A stretch of 64,000 nucleotides of DNA from Salegentibacter agarivorans (GCF_900113135.1 NZ_FOOH01000008.1:62001-126000); one strand, 5' to 3'; positions 28,228 through 37,156 are shown, counted from the stretch's first letter. The notes: generated from the letters alone by a model not told the origin. Translations and numbers: made by a program.

Positions 28228-29283
28228 TTAACCGAATAATTTTCCGCCTTCCTTTCTGGCTTTTAAATGCGCTGTAGCTAAAGCGGAACGTTTACCTTCC
28301 GGACTTAAATCCATATGATTCCTTCCACCTTCCTTGTCATAATTAAAACCAAGCTCTTTAGAAACCTTTTTAAGATCGTTTATATGAGTTTGGGTGGCAA
28401 ACTCTTTTCCGGTATGAGGGCAGGTGGCCATACCTCTCCGTTTACCTTCGGTTTTATAAAGATTTGCTCCTAATTGCGCCAAACGCTGATAGATATGAAA
28501 GAATTTCCCGAATGGAAGCCATACCAGGAATAGTACCACGGTAATCGCATGGGTTACCGCCATAAACTGATAAGTTTTCCCTTCTAAAAAGGTATAATCG
28601 TAAGAAATGCCCAAACCGGTAACCGAAATAGCGATTAAAAGAATTAAGGGCAACCAGTCATTTTCAAAACTTTGGGTGGCGATTAATCCTCCATCGGTAA
28701 ATCTTCTCTTCATCATCATAACTGCCCCAATAGTAACCAAAACCGAACACCAAACCAGGCCGTGAAAAGCAATAAATGCAAGCGGAGAGCCAAGACTAAA
28801 TGAACCGGCTTCAAATCCGAATAATAAGGCGTAATAGGTAGTTTCATCACCGGGTTTAAGTACAAAATGGATCCAGCCAAAAGTTAAAGGAACTGTGATG
28901 GCAAAAGCTAATAAGCAACCCGTTGCCAACATAAAATGCCCAAACCATCTTGTTCTGCTTCTGTAGGCGATGAATCTTTGAAAAAGAATATTTCTAAAGA
29001 ATAACTTTGTTGAACGCCATAAGTATGGAAAAAAGTATTTGCTAAACAAAAACTGCATACTTCTGCGCCAGTAAAGTTTTGTTGGTGGCCTTTGAATCCA
29101 AACTGAATACCTGTAAGCAATTCCAAAAATTGCAAACACAGTACCTATTAAATATGCAATTAATGCAGGGTCAAAGTTTTGAAGATTTCTTGAACCAATT
29201 AGCACCAAAGCAATGGTAAGTACCGCTGCGATAGTTGCTTTTATTAAGGCCAGCCGGTTTAAGGTTTTAAAAAGTCTGAACAT
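28228..29283 (-). CDS. NarI-like membrane cytochrome b subunit
   Basis: A 351-residue protein with about six transmembrane segments and histidines inside or at the edge of helices (GHFMLATG, AFHGLVW, VTHAITVV, KFFHIYQR) suited to two b hemes. It resembles the NarI/DsrM/HdrE group of quinol-oxidising subunits by layout, not by close motif. The C-terminal 80 residues are soluble (CPHTGKEF, lysine-rich). It is the first gene of the operon, 21 bases before the catalytic subunit, and probably feeds electrons from menaquinol. Confidence 0.72.
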   Translation of the reverse strand: MFRLFKTLNRLALIKATIAAVLTIALVLIGSRNLQNFDPALIAYLIGTVFAIFGIAYRYSVWIQRPPTKLYWRRSMQFLFSKYFFPYLWRSTKLFFRNILFQRFIAYRSRTRWFGHFMLATGCLLAFAITVPLTFGWIHFVLKPGDETTYYALLFGFEAGSFSLGSPLAFIAFHGLVWCSVLVTIGAVMMMKRRFTDGGLIATQSFENDWLPLILLIAISVTGLGISYDYTFLEGKTYQFMAVTHAITVVLFLVWLPFGKFFHIYQRLAQLGANLYKTEGKRRGMATCPHTGKEFATQTHINDLKKVSKELGFNYDKEGGRNHMDLSPEGKRSALATAHLKARKEGGKLFG

Positions 29284-29509
29284 AGGTATGTAGGCTTTAA
29301 CAATTCTTAAAATTGAGGGTGTTATAAATATATAGATTTTGAGAAGCTTTCTTCAAGCATATTTCGTTAATTCCAAATAATTTAAACTCAGTCTAAATTA
29401 TTACAGGTTCTACAATTTTGATTTTCAGTTATTAAGAATAAAGTATAAAATTTTACAAATTATTTGATTTTCAGAAGACGAAATTGAGGAATACTGCGAG
29501 AGCAAAATA

Positions 29510-29521
29510 TGATATATATCA
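29510..29521. promoter_or_regulatory. TGA-N6-TCA palindrome upstream of the nitrate reductase operon
   Basis: TGATATATATCA, a perfect 12-base palindrome with the core spacing of Crp/Fnr-family sites, lies in the 302-base non-coding stretch before the operon, about 226 bases from the first start codon. Two similar sites occur at 32869 and 35525. Confidence 0.45.
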
Positions 29522-29585
29522 GGTTTTTGATTTAACTTCTTATTTAAAGTCAACTCATATAAGGATATAACTGAAACTGAACGAT

Positions 29586-29625
29586 TTAAAAAAACCTCCC
29601 CGACCTGTGGGCCGAAGAGGTTTTA
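29586..29625 (-). terminator. Intrinsic terminator after the narK pair (minus strand)
   Basis: On the minus strand, AACCTCTTCGGCC-CACA-GGTCGGGGAGGTT is followed by a T run. It separates the narK transcript from the nitrate reductase operon, which therefore needs its own promoter. Confidence 0.88.
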
Positions 29626-29649
29626 TATTTTAAGGAAATTTTGAAATGA

Positions 29650-31245
29650 TTAGCATTCAATTCCAGATCCAGCCCTGTCATAATACCACCAGTTAAGTAC
29701 CAGACAAATAACATAATATACGCCAAATCCGTAAAGAGCAAATTCAGGTGTTCCCATTTGAATTTGTTCTCCAAATACCTGTGGAATTATAAAAGCACCA
29801 TACGCCGCAATGGCTGAAGTCCAACCAAGTACCGGCCCTGCTTTTTCTTTACTAAAAATGTAAGGTATACTTCTAAAAGTAGAGCCGTTTCCTATTCCCG
29901 TGGTTACAAATAATACCATAAAAGAAGCAAAGAAAGGCCACCAGTAAGCTTCTGGGGTTGCACTGTCCCTGGCCTGAATTACAAAATATGCTACCGCCAA
30001 AGTGGCGATAACCGTCACCAAAGTACTATAGGTAGTTACCCTGGAACCGCTATTAATTTTATCAGACAACCAACCGCCAACAGGTCTTACAATTGCTCCT
30101 AACATAGGACCAATAAAAACCCAGGTAAGGAAATCGGGCGCATTTGGATTTACATACTGCGGATTGGCAGGATCTGTATATACAAAGATATCCTGACAAA
30201 GTTTAGGAAACGCAGCTGAAAATCCTATAAAAGAGCCAAAGGTCATGGTGTATATTATGGTCATTATCCAGTTATGCTTATCGTTAAGAATAGAAAACTG
30301 TTTGTTAAGGCTCTGCTTAATATCGCCGGGACTCAGATATTTCATGAGCAGCAGTGTAAGTATTACCACCACAGGTAACACAAGCCACATATTAATCTCA
30401 AGCCCTACCAGTAAATAAGAACCTACCGCGGCAGCCACCAGGCCAATGCCCACCATAAAAAGCGTTTTTGCAATTCCCTGAAAAGTAGTGGGAAGTTTAG
30501 GGGTACCGGTAATAACATTGTTCATTCCAAAGTATGCGGCTACGGCAGCAACCACAATAGGAATCCATATCCACCCGGCATTCTGGAGACCGGCAAGAGG
30601 TTGGTCTTCTACAACTTCCCCTCCACTTCCCACTGCAGAAAAAAGAAAGATTCCTATAACAAAGGGAATCATTTTTTGCATAATCCCAACGCCGAGATTT
30701 CCTATTCCCGCATTTAGACCAAGAGAAGTTCCCTGAATTCTTTTCGGGAAGAAATAACTAATATTACTCATAGAAGAGGCAAAATTTCCTCCTCCAAAGC
30801 CCGATAAAAGGGCAAGTATAGCAAAGGTTAGGTATGGTGTACTTTGATCTGAAAGCGCATATCCCACTCCAAAAGCAGGTATCAACAAAAGTGTAGTTGT
30901 AGTAAACACCACGTTACGACCTCCTCCCAGTGCAATAAGAAAAGAATTAGGAATTCTAAGGGTTGCGCCGGCGAGACCAGCAATTGCCGGTAAGGTGTAA
31001 TATAAATTATTGATTACGGCCAGTTGTTCTTTGACCATTGCTTCAGACATATCTGGAGTGATCATTCCAAAATGAAAATTAAATTCTTTCATTTTGGTAG
31101 TAATAATACTCCACATCATCCACACCGCGAACGAGAGTAGTAATGCCGGGATAGAAAGCCACAGGTTTCTATAGGCTACTTTTTTACCTTTTTTCTCCCA
31201 AAAATCGGGATCTTCAACATTCCACTCATCAAGGTTAGTATTCAT
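29650..31245 (-). CDS. narK: NarK-family nitrate/nitrite transporter (NarK2-like)
   Basis: A 531-residue major facilitator protein with about 12 helices. Both nitrate signatures are present: GFGGGNFASSMSNISYFFPK and GIGNGSTFRSIPYIFSKEKAG. It would import nitrate or exchange it for nitrite at the cytoplasmic membrane, matching the predicted cytoplasmic site of the reductase. It follows the second narK gene by 17 bases and is closed by a strong terminator. Confidence 0.92.
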   Translation of the reverse strand: MNTNLDEWNVEDPDFWEKKGKKVAYRNLWLSIPALLLSFAVWMMWSIITTKMKEFNFHFGMITPDMSEAMVKEQLAVINNLYYTLPAIAGLAGATLRIPNSFLIALGGGRNVVFTTTTLLLIPAFGVGYALSDQSTPYLTFAILALLSGFGGGNFASSMSNISYFFPKRIQGTSLGLNAGIGNLGVGIMQKMIPFVIGIFLFSAVGSGGEVVEDQPLAGLQNAGWIWIPIVVAAVAAYFGMNNVITGTPKLPTTFQGIAKTLFMVGIGLVAAAVGSYLLVGLEINMWLVLPVVVILTLLLMKYLSPGDIKQSLNKQFSILNDKHNWIMTIIYTMTFGSFIGFSAAFPKLCQDIFVYTDPANPQYVNPNAPDFLTWVFIGPMLGAIVRPVGGWLSDKINSGSRVTTYSTLVTVIATLAVAYFVIQARDSATPEAYWWPFFASFMVLFVTTGIGNGSTFRSIPYIFSKEKAGPVLGWTSAIAAYGAFIIPQVFGEQIQMGTPEFALYGFGVYYVICLVLNWWYYDRAGSGIEC

Positions 31246-31262
31246 AGTATTCAGGGTTTAGT

Positions 31263-32759
31263 CTATTTTTTATCATTTTTAGCTTCAATTTGGCGCATCA
31301 GTTTTGGTTGTTCTTTATGCATCATTTTTTGAATAGTTCTATGCATCCACCAAAGACAAATTACCGAGAGTACAAGGGTAAACATCCAGGCGCTGGTCCA
31401 TAGCCCCGAGCCGTCTAACAAATATCCGAAGATAATAGGGCACACAAATCCACCTAAACCTCCCAGGACTCCAACCATTCCTCCTACTACCCCTACTTCA
31501 TCCGGAAAATATTCAGGAATATGTTTATAAACTGCTGCTTTTCCTACACCCCAGATACTTCCTAAAATGATAACAAGGAAAGTAAATACCCAAACATTGG
31601 CCTCAAAGAATATTTTGGTTTCTCCGCTGGCCAGTAATTCCTTTTTCTTTACCTGTTGCCCTTCTTCTACCACCGGCTCCTGCCAGGTTTCTTTCTTCGG
31701 AAATACAAAAGCACCTTCGGCTTCTTCAAAATCTGTCTCATTTTTAGGAATTACATCATACTCAATTCCGGCAACGGTAATTTTTGATTCTGAAACTTCG
31801 GTAACCTCTCCGGCCTGTTTGGCCATTATTCCGTTTCCGGGTGAGTAAATTTCCATTTTGGGAAAAATCAGCAAAAAGCTAATTGCAAGAGAAGTTCCTA
31901 AAACCCAGTACATCACTTTACGGGCTCCCCATTTATCTGACATCCAACCGCCTAGCGCTCTAATAATTCCTGAAGGGAAACTAAAGGCTGCTGCCAGTAT
32001 CCCGGCTGTCACCAAAGGGAGATAATAGACGTTTACATAATAAGGCACCAGCCATTGCGAAAATGCTACAAAACATCCAAAAACCAGGAAGTAATACAGG
32101 CCAAAACGCCAAACCCGAATACTTTTAAGAGGCTGCATAAGCTTCTTTATTGTGCGCTGAGTTTCCGGTTTTTTATTTTTGGCAAATACCACAAAAATAA
32201 TTGCCATAACAACCAGAATGGCAGCATAGATCACGGGAAGAATTCTCCATTGCTCCATATCTGCGCCGTTGTTGGTTAAATTCTGAAGAATTGTGGGTGC
32301 AAATAATGTGGTTAATGCTGCCCCTGCATTTCCGGCCCCAAAAATACCAAGTGCCCTGCCCTGCCAGTCTTTTTCGTACCAGACTGAAGTATATGCAATA
32401 CCAACGGCAAAACCAGCCCCTGTAAGACCATAACCAAAACTGCACAAGGCAAATCCAAGGAAAGAATCTACATATTGTAGTAAAAACATAGGAATTGCAC
32501 TAACCAGTAATAGGCCACCAAAAACCCATTTTCCACCAAATTTATCGGTCATAATTCCTAAGGGCAATCTAAAGAGCGAACCAGTAAGTACCGGTATCCC
32601 CAGAAGCCATCCAATTTGAACCGAACTCCAGTCATAAGCGCCATTATCTACGAGAAAGGTTACCGTAACCCCGTTAAACATCCAAACTGCGAAACAAATG
32701 GTGAATGCCAGGGTATTTAAAAAGAGCATTCTATGAGAAGTAGAAGAAGGTTTACCCAT
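31263..32759 (-). CDS. NarK-family transporter (NarK1-like) with an inserted soluble domain
   Basis: A 498-residue major facilitator protein of the nitrate/nitrite porter family (GYGLTGAGFAVGIAYTSVWY, FGAGNAGAALTTLFAP, VGGMVGVLGGLGGFVCPIIFG). Between two helices, residues about 305-385 form a hydrophilic insert with a lipoyl/biotinyl-hammerhead look (EPVVEEGQQVKKKELLASGE). In Paracoccus a NarK1-type and a NarK2-type unit are fused; here the equivalents are neighbouring genes. First gene of its operon; a Crp/Fnr-like palindrome lies 110 bases upstream. Confidence 0.88.
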   Translation of the reverse strand: MGKPSSTSHRMLFLNTLAFTICFAVWMFNGVTVTFLVDNGAYDWSSVQIGWLLGIPVLTGSLFRLPLGIMTDKFGGKWVFGGLLLVSAIPMFLLQYVDSFLGFALCSFGYGLTGAGFAVGIAYTSVWYEKDWQGRALGIFGAGNAGAALTTLFAPTILQNLTNNGADMEQWRILPVIYAAILVVMAIIFVVFAKNKKPETQRTIKKLMQPLKSIRVWRFGLYYFLVFGCFVAFSQWLVPYYVNVYYLPLVTAGILAAAFSFPSGIIRALGGWMSDKWGARKVMYWVLGTSLAISFLLIFPKMEIYSPGNGIMAKQAGEVTEVSESKITVAGIEYDVIPKNETDFEEAEGAFVFPKKETWQEPVVEEGQQVKKKELLASGETKIFFEANVWVFTFLVIILGSIWGVGKAAVYKHIPEYFPDEVGVVGGMVGVLGGLGGFVCPIIFGYLLDGSGLWTSAWMFTLVLSVICLWWMHRTIQKMMHKEQPKLMRQIEAKNDKK

Positions 32760-32868
32760 ATTTATTGGAGCTTTTATTATTTTATCAATTATATAATCTT
32801 AAAAAGAGAATATTCTATATTTTTTAATTTATTGGGTGCAAACTTCAAAATTTAGCATCCTGTAAAAA

Positions 32869-32882
32869 ATGATCATAGTCAT
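32869..32882. promoter_or_regulatory. Crp/Fnr-like palindrome upstream of the narK pair
   Basis: ATGA-TCATAG-TCAT keeps the 4+6+4 spacing of Fnr-type sites (TTGA-N6-TCAA), with A in place of T at the ends. It lies 110 bases before the first narK start in the intergenic region shared with the ClC gene. Confidence 0.5.
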
Positions 32883-33047
32883 TAATTTGAAAACTTTCCA
32901 AAACATAAAATCATCAACACCAGGCCTCTTCCCATTTTTAGAAGTATAAATTCTGAGAATTAAGTTTTCCAAATTCTTTCTTCCCTACCAAGATAAAAAT
33001 TTTAAATAGCTTATAAAAAACAGGTATTTATAAAAGGAATAGTTATA

Positions 33048-33062
33048 AAACTATTATAGTTT
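33048..33062. other. Perfect palindrome before the ClC gene
   Basis: AAACTA-TTA-TAGTTT, 63 bases before the GTG start of the ClC gene. It may be a regulator site; there is no other support. The rest of 32760-33124 is AT-rich without a gene. Confidence 0.3.
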
Positions 33063-33124
33063 AGCCGAAAATTCTGAAAAAGGCCTATTAAAAGATAGAC
33101 AAACTATTTAAACCGGATTAAAAA

Positions 33125-34405
33125 GTGAAAATAAAGACTAAAAGAAAATTAATCAGGTCGCTGGATGTGCTGGACAAACCCTTAAGGTTTAATCCATTTG
33201 TATTTAGCCGAAATTTCTTCTTATGGGCACTACTTGGGGTTGTGGGTGGTATAATTTCTGGCGTGTACTGGATTGCCCTGGAAATGGTGATGCACGGACT
33301 GGCTTTTTTCGAAGGTTGGCAGGTAATACCAACTATGGCTTTGGCAGGTTTACTGGCCGGTTTAATTATTCATCTTATTGGAGACCCGGGAGAAATTCAG
33401 TTGATCGTAAATAATATCAGGTTTAATAAAGGAAAGCTGGACCCAAAAAATAATCTTTCCATGGTTTTGTCTTCTTTGCTGTGTGTGGGAGCCGGAGGGA
33501 GTTTAGGCCCTGAGGCACCCCTGGTACAGGTAACCGGATCTACCGGAAGCTGGCTGGGAAAAATGTTGAGATTAAAAGGAGAAGAATTACGATCTCTAAG
33601 TATTGCCGGAATGGCTTCTGGTTTTACCGCGCTTTTTGGCGCTCCCCTGGGCGGCAGTCTTTTTTCTTTAGAAATTTTGCATCACAAGCATGCTGCAGCA
33701 TATTATAAAGCAATAATGCCCGCTTTTGTGGCCAGTTGTTTTAGCTATATCATCTTTGCGCTAATTATACATCTTGGGATAGGTCCAATCTGGGATCTTC
33801 CTTCCTATATTATGGAAGATAAATTCGATTTTGCTTATGCGGTGCTCTTTGCAGTAGTGGCAACGTTCCTTGGTTGGGTCTTTATTTTCTGTACAAAGTT
33901 TTTAAAATCGGTTTTTTATAAGCTGAATTTTCCAATATATTATAAAACTTTAATCGGCGGAATCATTCTCGGCATTATAGCTTTTTATTTTCCGATAACC
34001 CGGTATTTTGGGCATCACGAAATCAACGATCTTCTACTAACCGACTTTGATTTAGAGTTTCTTGTGGCTATACTCCTGGTTAAGATCCTTGCCATTGCAA
34101 TTACTGTTACTTCGGGTTGGCGGGGCGGATTTATTATTCCCCTATTCTTTGTAGGCGCAAGCCTGGGATTAATTATTCACCAGCTTTTCCCATCTACTAA
34201 CCTTTCTTTAGCAGTTGTTACCAGTATGGCTGCTATAAATGCCTGTGTAACCAGAACCCCAATGAGTACCACTATTTTACTCGCAACTTTAACGGGATTT
34301 GGATATTTTATCCCCATTCTTTTTGCCAGTTTAACGGGATATTTTCTGGCGCCAAGAATTCCTTTTATCTCGTCACAGGGAGATAAAGAGAATGCAGTCA
34401 AATAA
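33125..34405 (+). CDS. ClC-family anion channel or transporter
   Basis: A 426-residue membrane protein. The gating-glutamate motif appears as GPEAP (Glu130) in GGSLGPEAPLVQV and the following helix GMASGFTALFGAPLGGSLFSLE is typical. The usual first selectivity motif GSGIPE reads GDPGEI (residues 86-91), so the anion preference cannot be inferred from the standard Ser/Pro rule. The start is GTG. It is transcribed away from the narK genes and convergent with the hemerythrin genes. Confidence 0.88.
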   Translation: MKIKTKRKLIRSLDVLDKPLRFNPFVFSRNFFLWALLGVVGGIISGVYWIALEMVMHGLAFFEGWQVIPTMALAGLLAGLIIHLIGDPGEIQLIVNNIRFNKGKLDPKNNLSMVLSSLLCVGAGGSLGPEAPLVQVTGSTGSWLGKMLRLKGEELRSLSIAGMASGFTALFGAPLGGSLFSLEILHHKHAAAYYKAIMPAFVASCFSYIIFALIIHLGIGPIWDLPSYIMEDKFDFAYAVLFAVVATFLGWVFIFCTKFLKSVFYKLNFPIYYKTLIGGIILGIIAFYFPITRYFGHHEINDLLLTDFDLEFLVAILLVKILAIAITVTSGWRGGFIIPLFFVGASLGLIIHQLFPSTNLSLAVVTSMAAINACVTRTPMSTTILLATLTGFGYFIPILFASLTGYFLAPRIPFISSQGDKENAVK

Positions 34406-34439
34406 AAATATAAAACTTATGGTATTTAAAAGAAAATTC

Positions 34440-34901
34440 TTAAGCCCAAAACGGATCTTTCCAGTTTTCTTCTGAAAAAGATAAGCTCTGATGCTGCTTT
34501 TCGAGTTCTGCCAGCTCTTTTTTATCGCTAATTTCTTTGAACAGAATGCGTTCTTCAAAACGTATGTGCGCAGCCAGTTCCTCTTCCAGTAAATTGAGTA
34601 CTTTTTCATCGGCACAGCCACAACTTAATAGCTTTCTAATGCGCCGGTGATTCGCAAGCGCTCTTTTTACTCTTACGTTATAACCAAGTCTGGGGAAAAT
34701 ATATTTTTCTTCAATTTCAAAATGGGGCTCCAGGTAATGTGTTTGAAACCAGTTGGTATACGCTCTTATTCGTTCCAATTCAACATCGTTCTCCAAACCT
34801 TCCCGAATTCTGGAACATACCTGCAATGCATGATGATGTTCCTCTAATACCAGATTTAATTTTGAAGATTTTTTTGTTGAAAAATTAACCCCTGTACTCA
34901 T
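34440..34901 (-). CDS. Hemerythrin-domain protein, downstream copy
   Basis: A 153-residue four-helix protein with the expected di-iron ligands: HHH at 22-24, HxxxE at His60/Glu64, His85, and His112 with Glu116/117 (AAHIRFEER). Such proteins bind O2 or NO or carry iron for repair of damaged centres. It is a diverged duplicate of the next gene, with 72 bases between them, and ends in the shared motif WKDPFW. Confidence 0.9.
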   Translation of the reverse strand: MSTGVNFSTKKSSKLNLVLEEHHHALQVCSRIREGLENDVELERIRAYTNWFQTHYLEPHFEIEEKYIFPRLGYNVRVKRALANHRRIRKLLSCGCADEKVLNLLEEELAAHIRFEERILFKEISDKKELAELEKQHQSLSFSEENWKDPFWA

Positions 34902-34973
34902 TATATTTTTTTATACCCACTTCTGCGGAAATCGATTCTTGTTATAAACTGAAACTTGATAATTAAAATTGAA

Positions 34974-35438
34974 TTAATTTTCCCAAAAATGATCCTGCCA
35001 GTCGTCATCAGAGAATTGGATTCCGTTATGATGCTTTTCAATATTTGCCAGTTGTTCAGCTGAAGCAACTTCCTGAATTTCATTAAAAAGAACACGTTCT
35101 TCAAACCTAATATGGCTATCCAGTTCTTCTTCAATATTATTTAAAGCAATCTCAACTTCAGTATCCTGGGAAAACAATCGCTTTAGCCGGCGATGTTCTT
35201 TTAAAGCTCGTTTAACAAGTTCATGATCATTGCCCAGTACAGGAAATATATGTTCTTCTTCGGCTTCAAAATGCGGATCGAGATAATGAATTTTAAACCA
35301 TTCGGTATAAGCTTTTATTCGTGCAACCTCCACCTCTTTTTTTACGCCCTGTCTTATTTTCCAGCACAACAATAAGCCGTGATGATGTTCCCTGCTAAGA
35401 GGTTTAAGAGCTTCATGTCGCTTAATTGGCTTCTTCAT
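34974..35438 (-). CDS. Hemerythrin-domain protein, upstream copy
   Basis: A 154-residue paralogue of the previous protein with ligands HHH 18-20, His56/Glu60, His82, His109 and Glu113/114, ending WQDHFW. The pair is probably one operon. A Crp/Fnr-like palindrome 87 bases upstream, like those before the nitrate genes, suggests response to low oxygen or nitrosative stress; this is inference. Confidence 0.9.
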   Translation of the reverse strand: MKKPIKRHEALKPLSREHHHGLLLCWKIRQGVKKEVEVARIKAYTEWFKIHYLDPHFEAEEEHIFPVLGNDHELVKRALKEHRRLKRLFSQDTEVEIALNNIEEELDSHIRFEERVLFNEIQEVASAEQLANIEKHHNGIQFSDDDWQDHFWEN

Positions 35439-35524
35439 AGTTTTTATTTTTTATTTCCTATAAATCCAATGAAAATATTGGATTTATTAGAGTTCAAATT
35501 TGCCCAATTATCTACTCAAAATTT

Positions 35525-35538
35525 ATGAGTCGAATCAT
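35525..35538. promoter_or_regulatory. Crp/Fnr-like palindrome upstream of the hemerythrin pair
   Basis: ATGA-GTCGAA-TCAT has the same half-sites and spacing as the site before the narK genes (32869-32882). Confidence 0.5.
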
Positions 35539-35589
35539 ATTGTTTTTTTAAGATAGGTATTGTTGATTGACTTTCCTGCCTTTTACCTT

Positions 35590-35627
35590 AAAAAACAAAA
35601 CCCCTTGATTGCTCAAGGGGTTTTAAG
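35590..35627 (-). terminator. Intrinsic terminator after the polysaccharide locus
   Basis: Perfect stem AAAACCCCTTGA-ttgc-TCAAGGGGTTTT with T-rich sequence on the minus-strand exit side. It closes the transcript that ends with the Wzi-like gene. Confidence 0.88.
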
Positions 35628-35720
35628 TTATTGCGAGTGATAAGTATAATTGATTAAAATCACATCGTTTTTTGCACGGATTCTTATTAAATTATTCTTT
35701 CTAAAAGTTATTTTAACAGC

Positions 35721-37079
35721 TTAAAATTCTTTTCTCAAATTAATTCCTGCTCCGTAAAGGGGTTCAGCCATATTGCTTAGTTCAACTCCAAATTGCAGAT
35801 TCAATTGCACAAAAGATTGTAATACTTTAATATCAAATAATCCCGCCAAAATATCCCGGTTAGGGGTATAATACCTACCGTACCTACCTTCGTTATGAGA
35901 AAAACTCAGTAGCAACTTCCAAGGATAACTCACAAAGTAATTGGAGAAATTTCCGGAAATTCCCAGGTGATGTACACTAAACTTACTATTTACTACCTGG
36001 TCTAATTCTTCATCGTAGGTAAAAAAGGGAAGTCCTATAATTCTACGTTCATAAGTAAAACCGGAATGATAGGTTAAGAAATTATTGAGGTAATTATCGG
36101 CCCCATGAGGAGATCCGGCATTGATACTTTGGTTTCGGGTATAGAAAAATTCATATAAAATACCATTAACCAGTCTTTGGTTATCTTCAAAATCCAGAAA
36201 AAATCCATATCTCCCATCGGGAAAATTCGCAAACCGGCTACCCGAGCCATCCTCAAACATATGATTGTAGATAAAACTTAATTCAAGTTCCCGATTAATC
36301 TTTTTGCTAATTTCCAATTCATAGGTACCTAAATGATTGCCCAATACATTCGCCTGGTCACCTCCCACAGCATTCTCCCCACCTTCCCTTCCGGAAATCA
36401 CTTTTATATAATCTGAAAACCCGTCGGGTTGTGGTCCTGACTTGGGGGAATCCCCTGCCCATTGTGCAAAATGCCGAACCACTAATTTAAGCTGAAAATC
36501 GGGATTAGGTTGGTATACAAAATTGATGCTTTTATGATGCAATCTCGCTCCTTTTACAAAACGATCATCGCCCATTAAATATTCACTCCAGCTGGCTTCA
36601 AAACCATAGGCTGACTCCGGAGTAAAGAAAATCGTACGATTTGTTGATAAAGATACTCCCGGCATTGGCCTGGCGTTTAAGGACCATAACATATTTTCAT
36701 TAGTAGCACTTAAACCTTCATACAACTCTTTTTGCTGCCTTCGGCCAATTACGGCTTCAAGCCAATCGGTATTAAAAGCCGCATAGATTTCATCCAGGAA
36801 AATTTCATCATGAACCCCATCCTGATATAAGACACCGACGCCAATCTCCAGGGAATTTCCGTTGCTAAATTCATTGAAAGTCCTTCCCGAAATCCAACCT
36901 GAAATATTCGTATTTTCAGAAACCCGGCCACGTTGGTTATGGTGCATCCAGAAAGGAAGCTTTTCTGCTACCCCTTCATAAATATAAGCATTCAAATTAA
37001 TTGAACCTTCAAAATCCCACTGGGCATAGGTGCTGTAGGTTATCAGACTAAAAAAGCTTAAAAAAAATATTTTTTTCAT
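35721..37079 (-). CDS. Wzi-like capsule assembly outer membrane protein
   Basis: A 452-residue predicted beta-barrel with signal peptide ending STYAQ. The segment LPFWMHHNQRGRVSE and later RRQQKELYEGLSATNENMLWS resemble the Wzi capsule-assembly family of Bacteroidota. Wzi proteins hold polysaccharide at the outer membrane. It starts at ATG 37079, where the signal peptide begins; a longer frame adds 15 non-secretory residues. It is the last gene of the polysaccharide operon. Confidence 0.8.
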   Translation of the reverse strand: MKKIFFLSFFSLITYSTYAQWDFEGSINLNAYIYEGVAEKLPFWMHHNQRGRVSENTNISGWISGRTFNEFSNGNSLEIGVGVLYQDGVHDEIFLDEIYAAFNTDWLEAVIGRRQQKELYEGLSATNENMLWSLNARPMPGVSLSTNRTIFFTPESAYGFEASWSEYLMGDDRFVKGARLHHKSINFVYQPNPDFQLKLVVRHFAQWAGDSPKSGPQPDGFSDYIKVISGREGGENAVGGDQANVLGNHLGTYELEISKKINRELELSFIYNHMFEDGSGSRFANFPDGRYGFFLDFEDNQRLVNGILYEFFYTRNQSINAGSPHGADNYLNNFLTYHSGFTYERRIIGLPFFTYDEELDQVVNSKFSVHHLGISGNFSNYFVSYPWKLLLSFSHNEGRYGRYYTPNRDILAGLFDIKVLQSFVQLNLQFGVELSNMAEPLYGAGINLRKEF

Positions 37080-37156
37080 TAGGCAGAGAAATTTAGCCTC
37101 GAAAAGTTCCAATTCAATTATCAAAAAAATCTAACTTTAAGAAAAACATAAATAGA

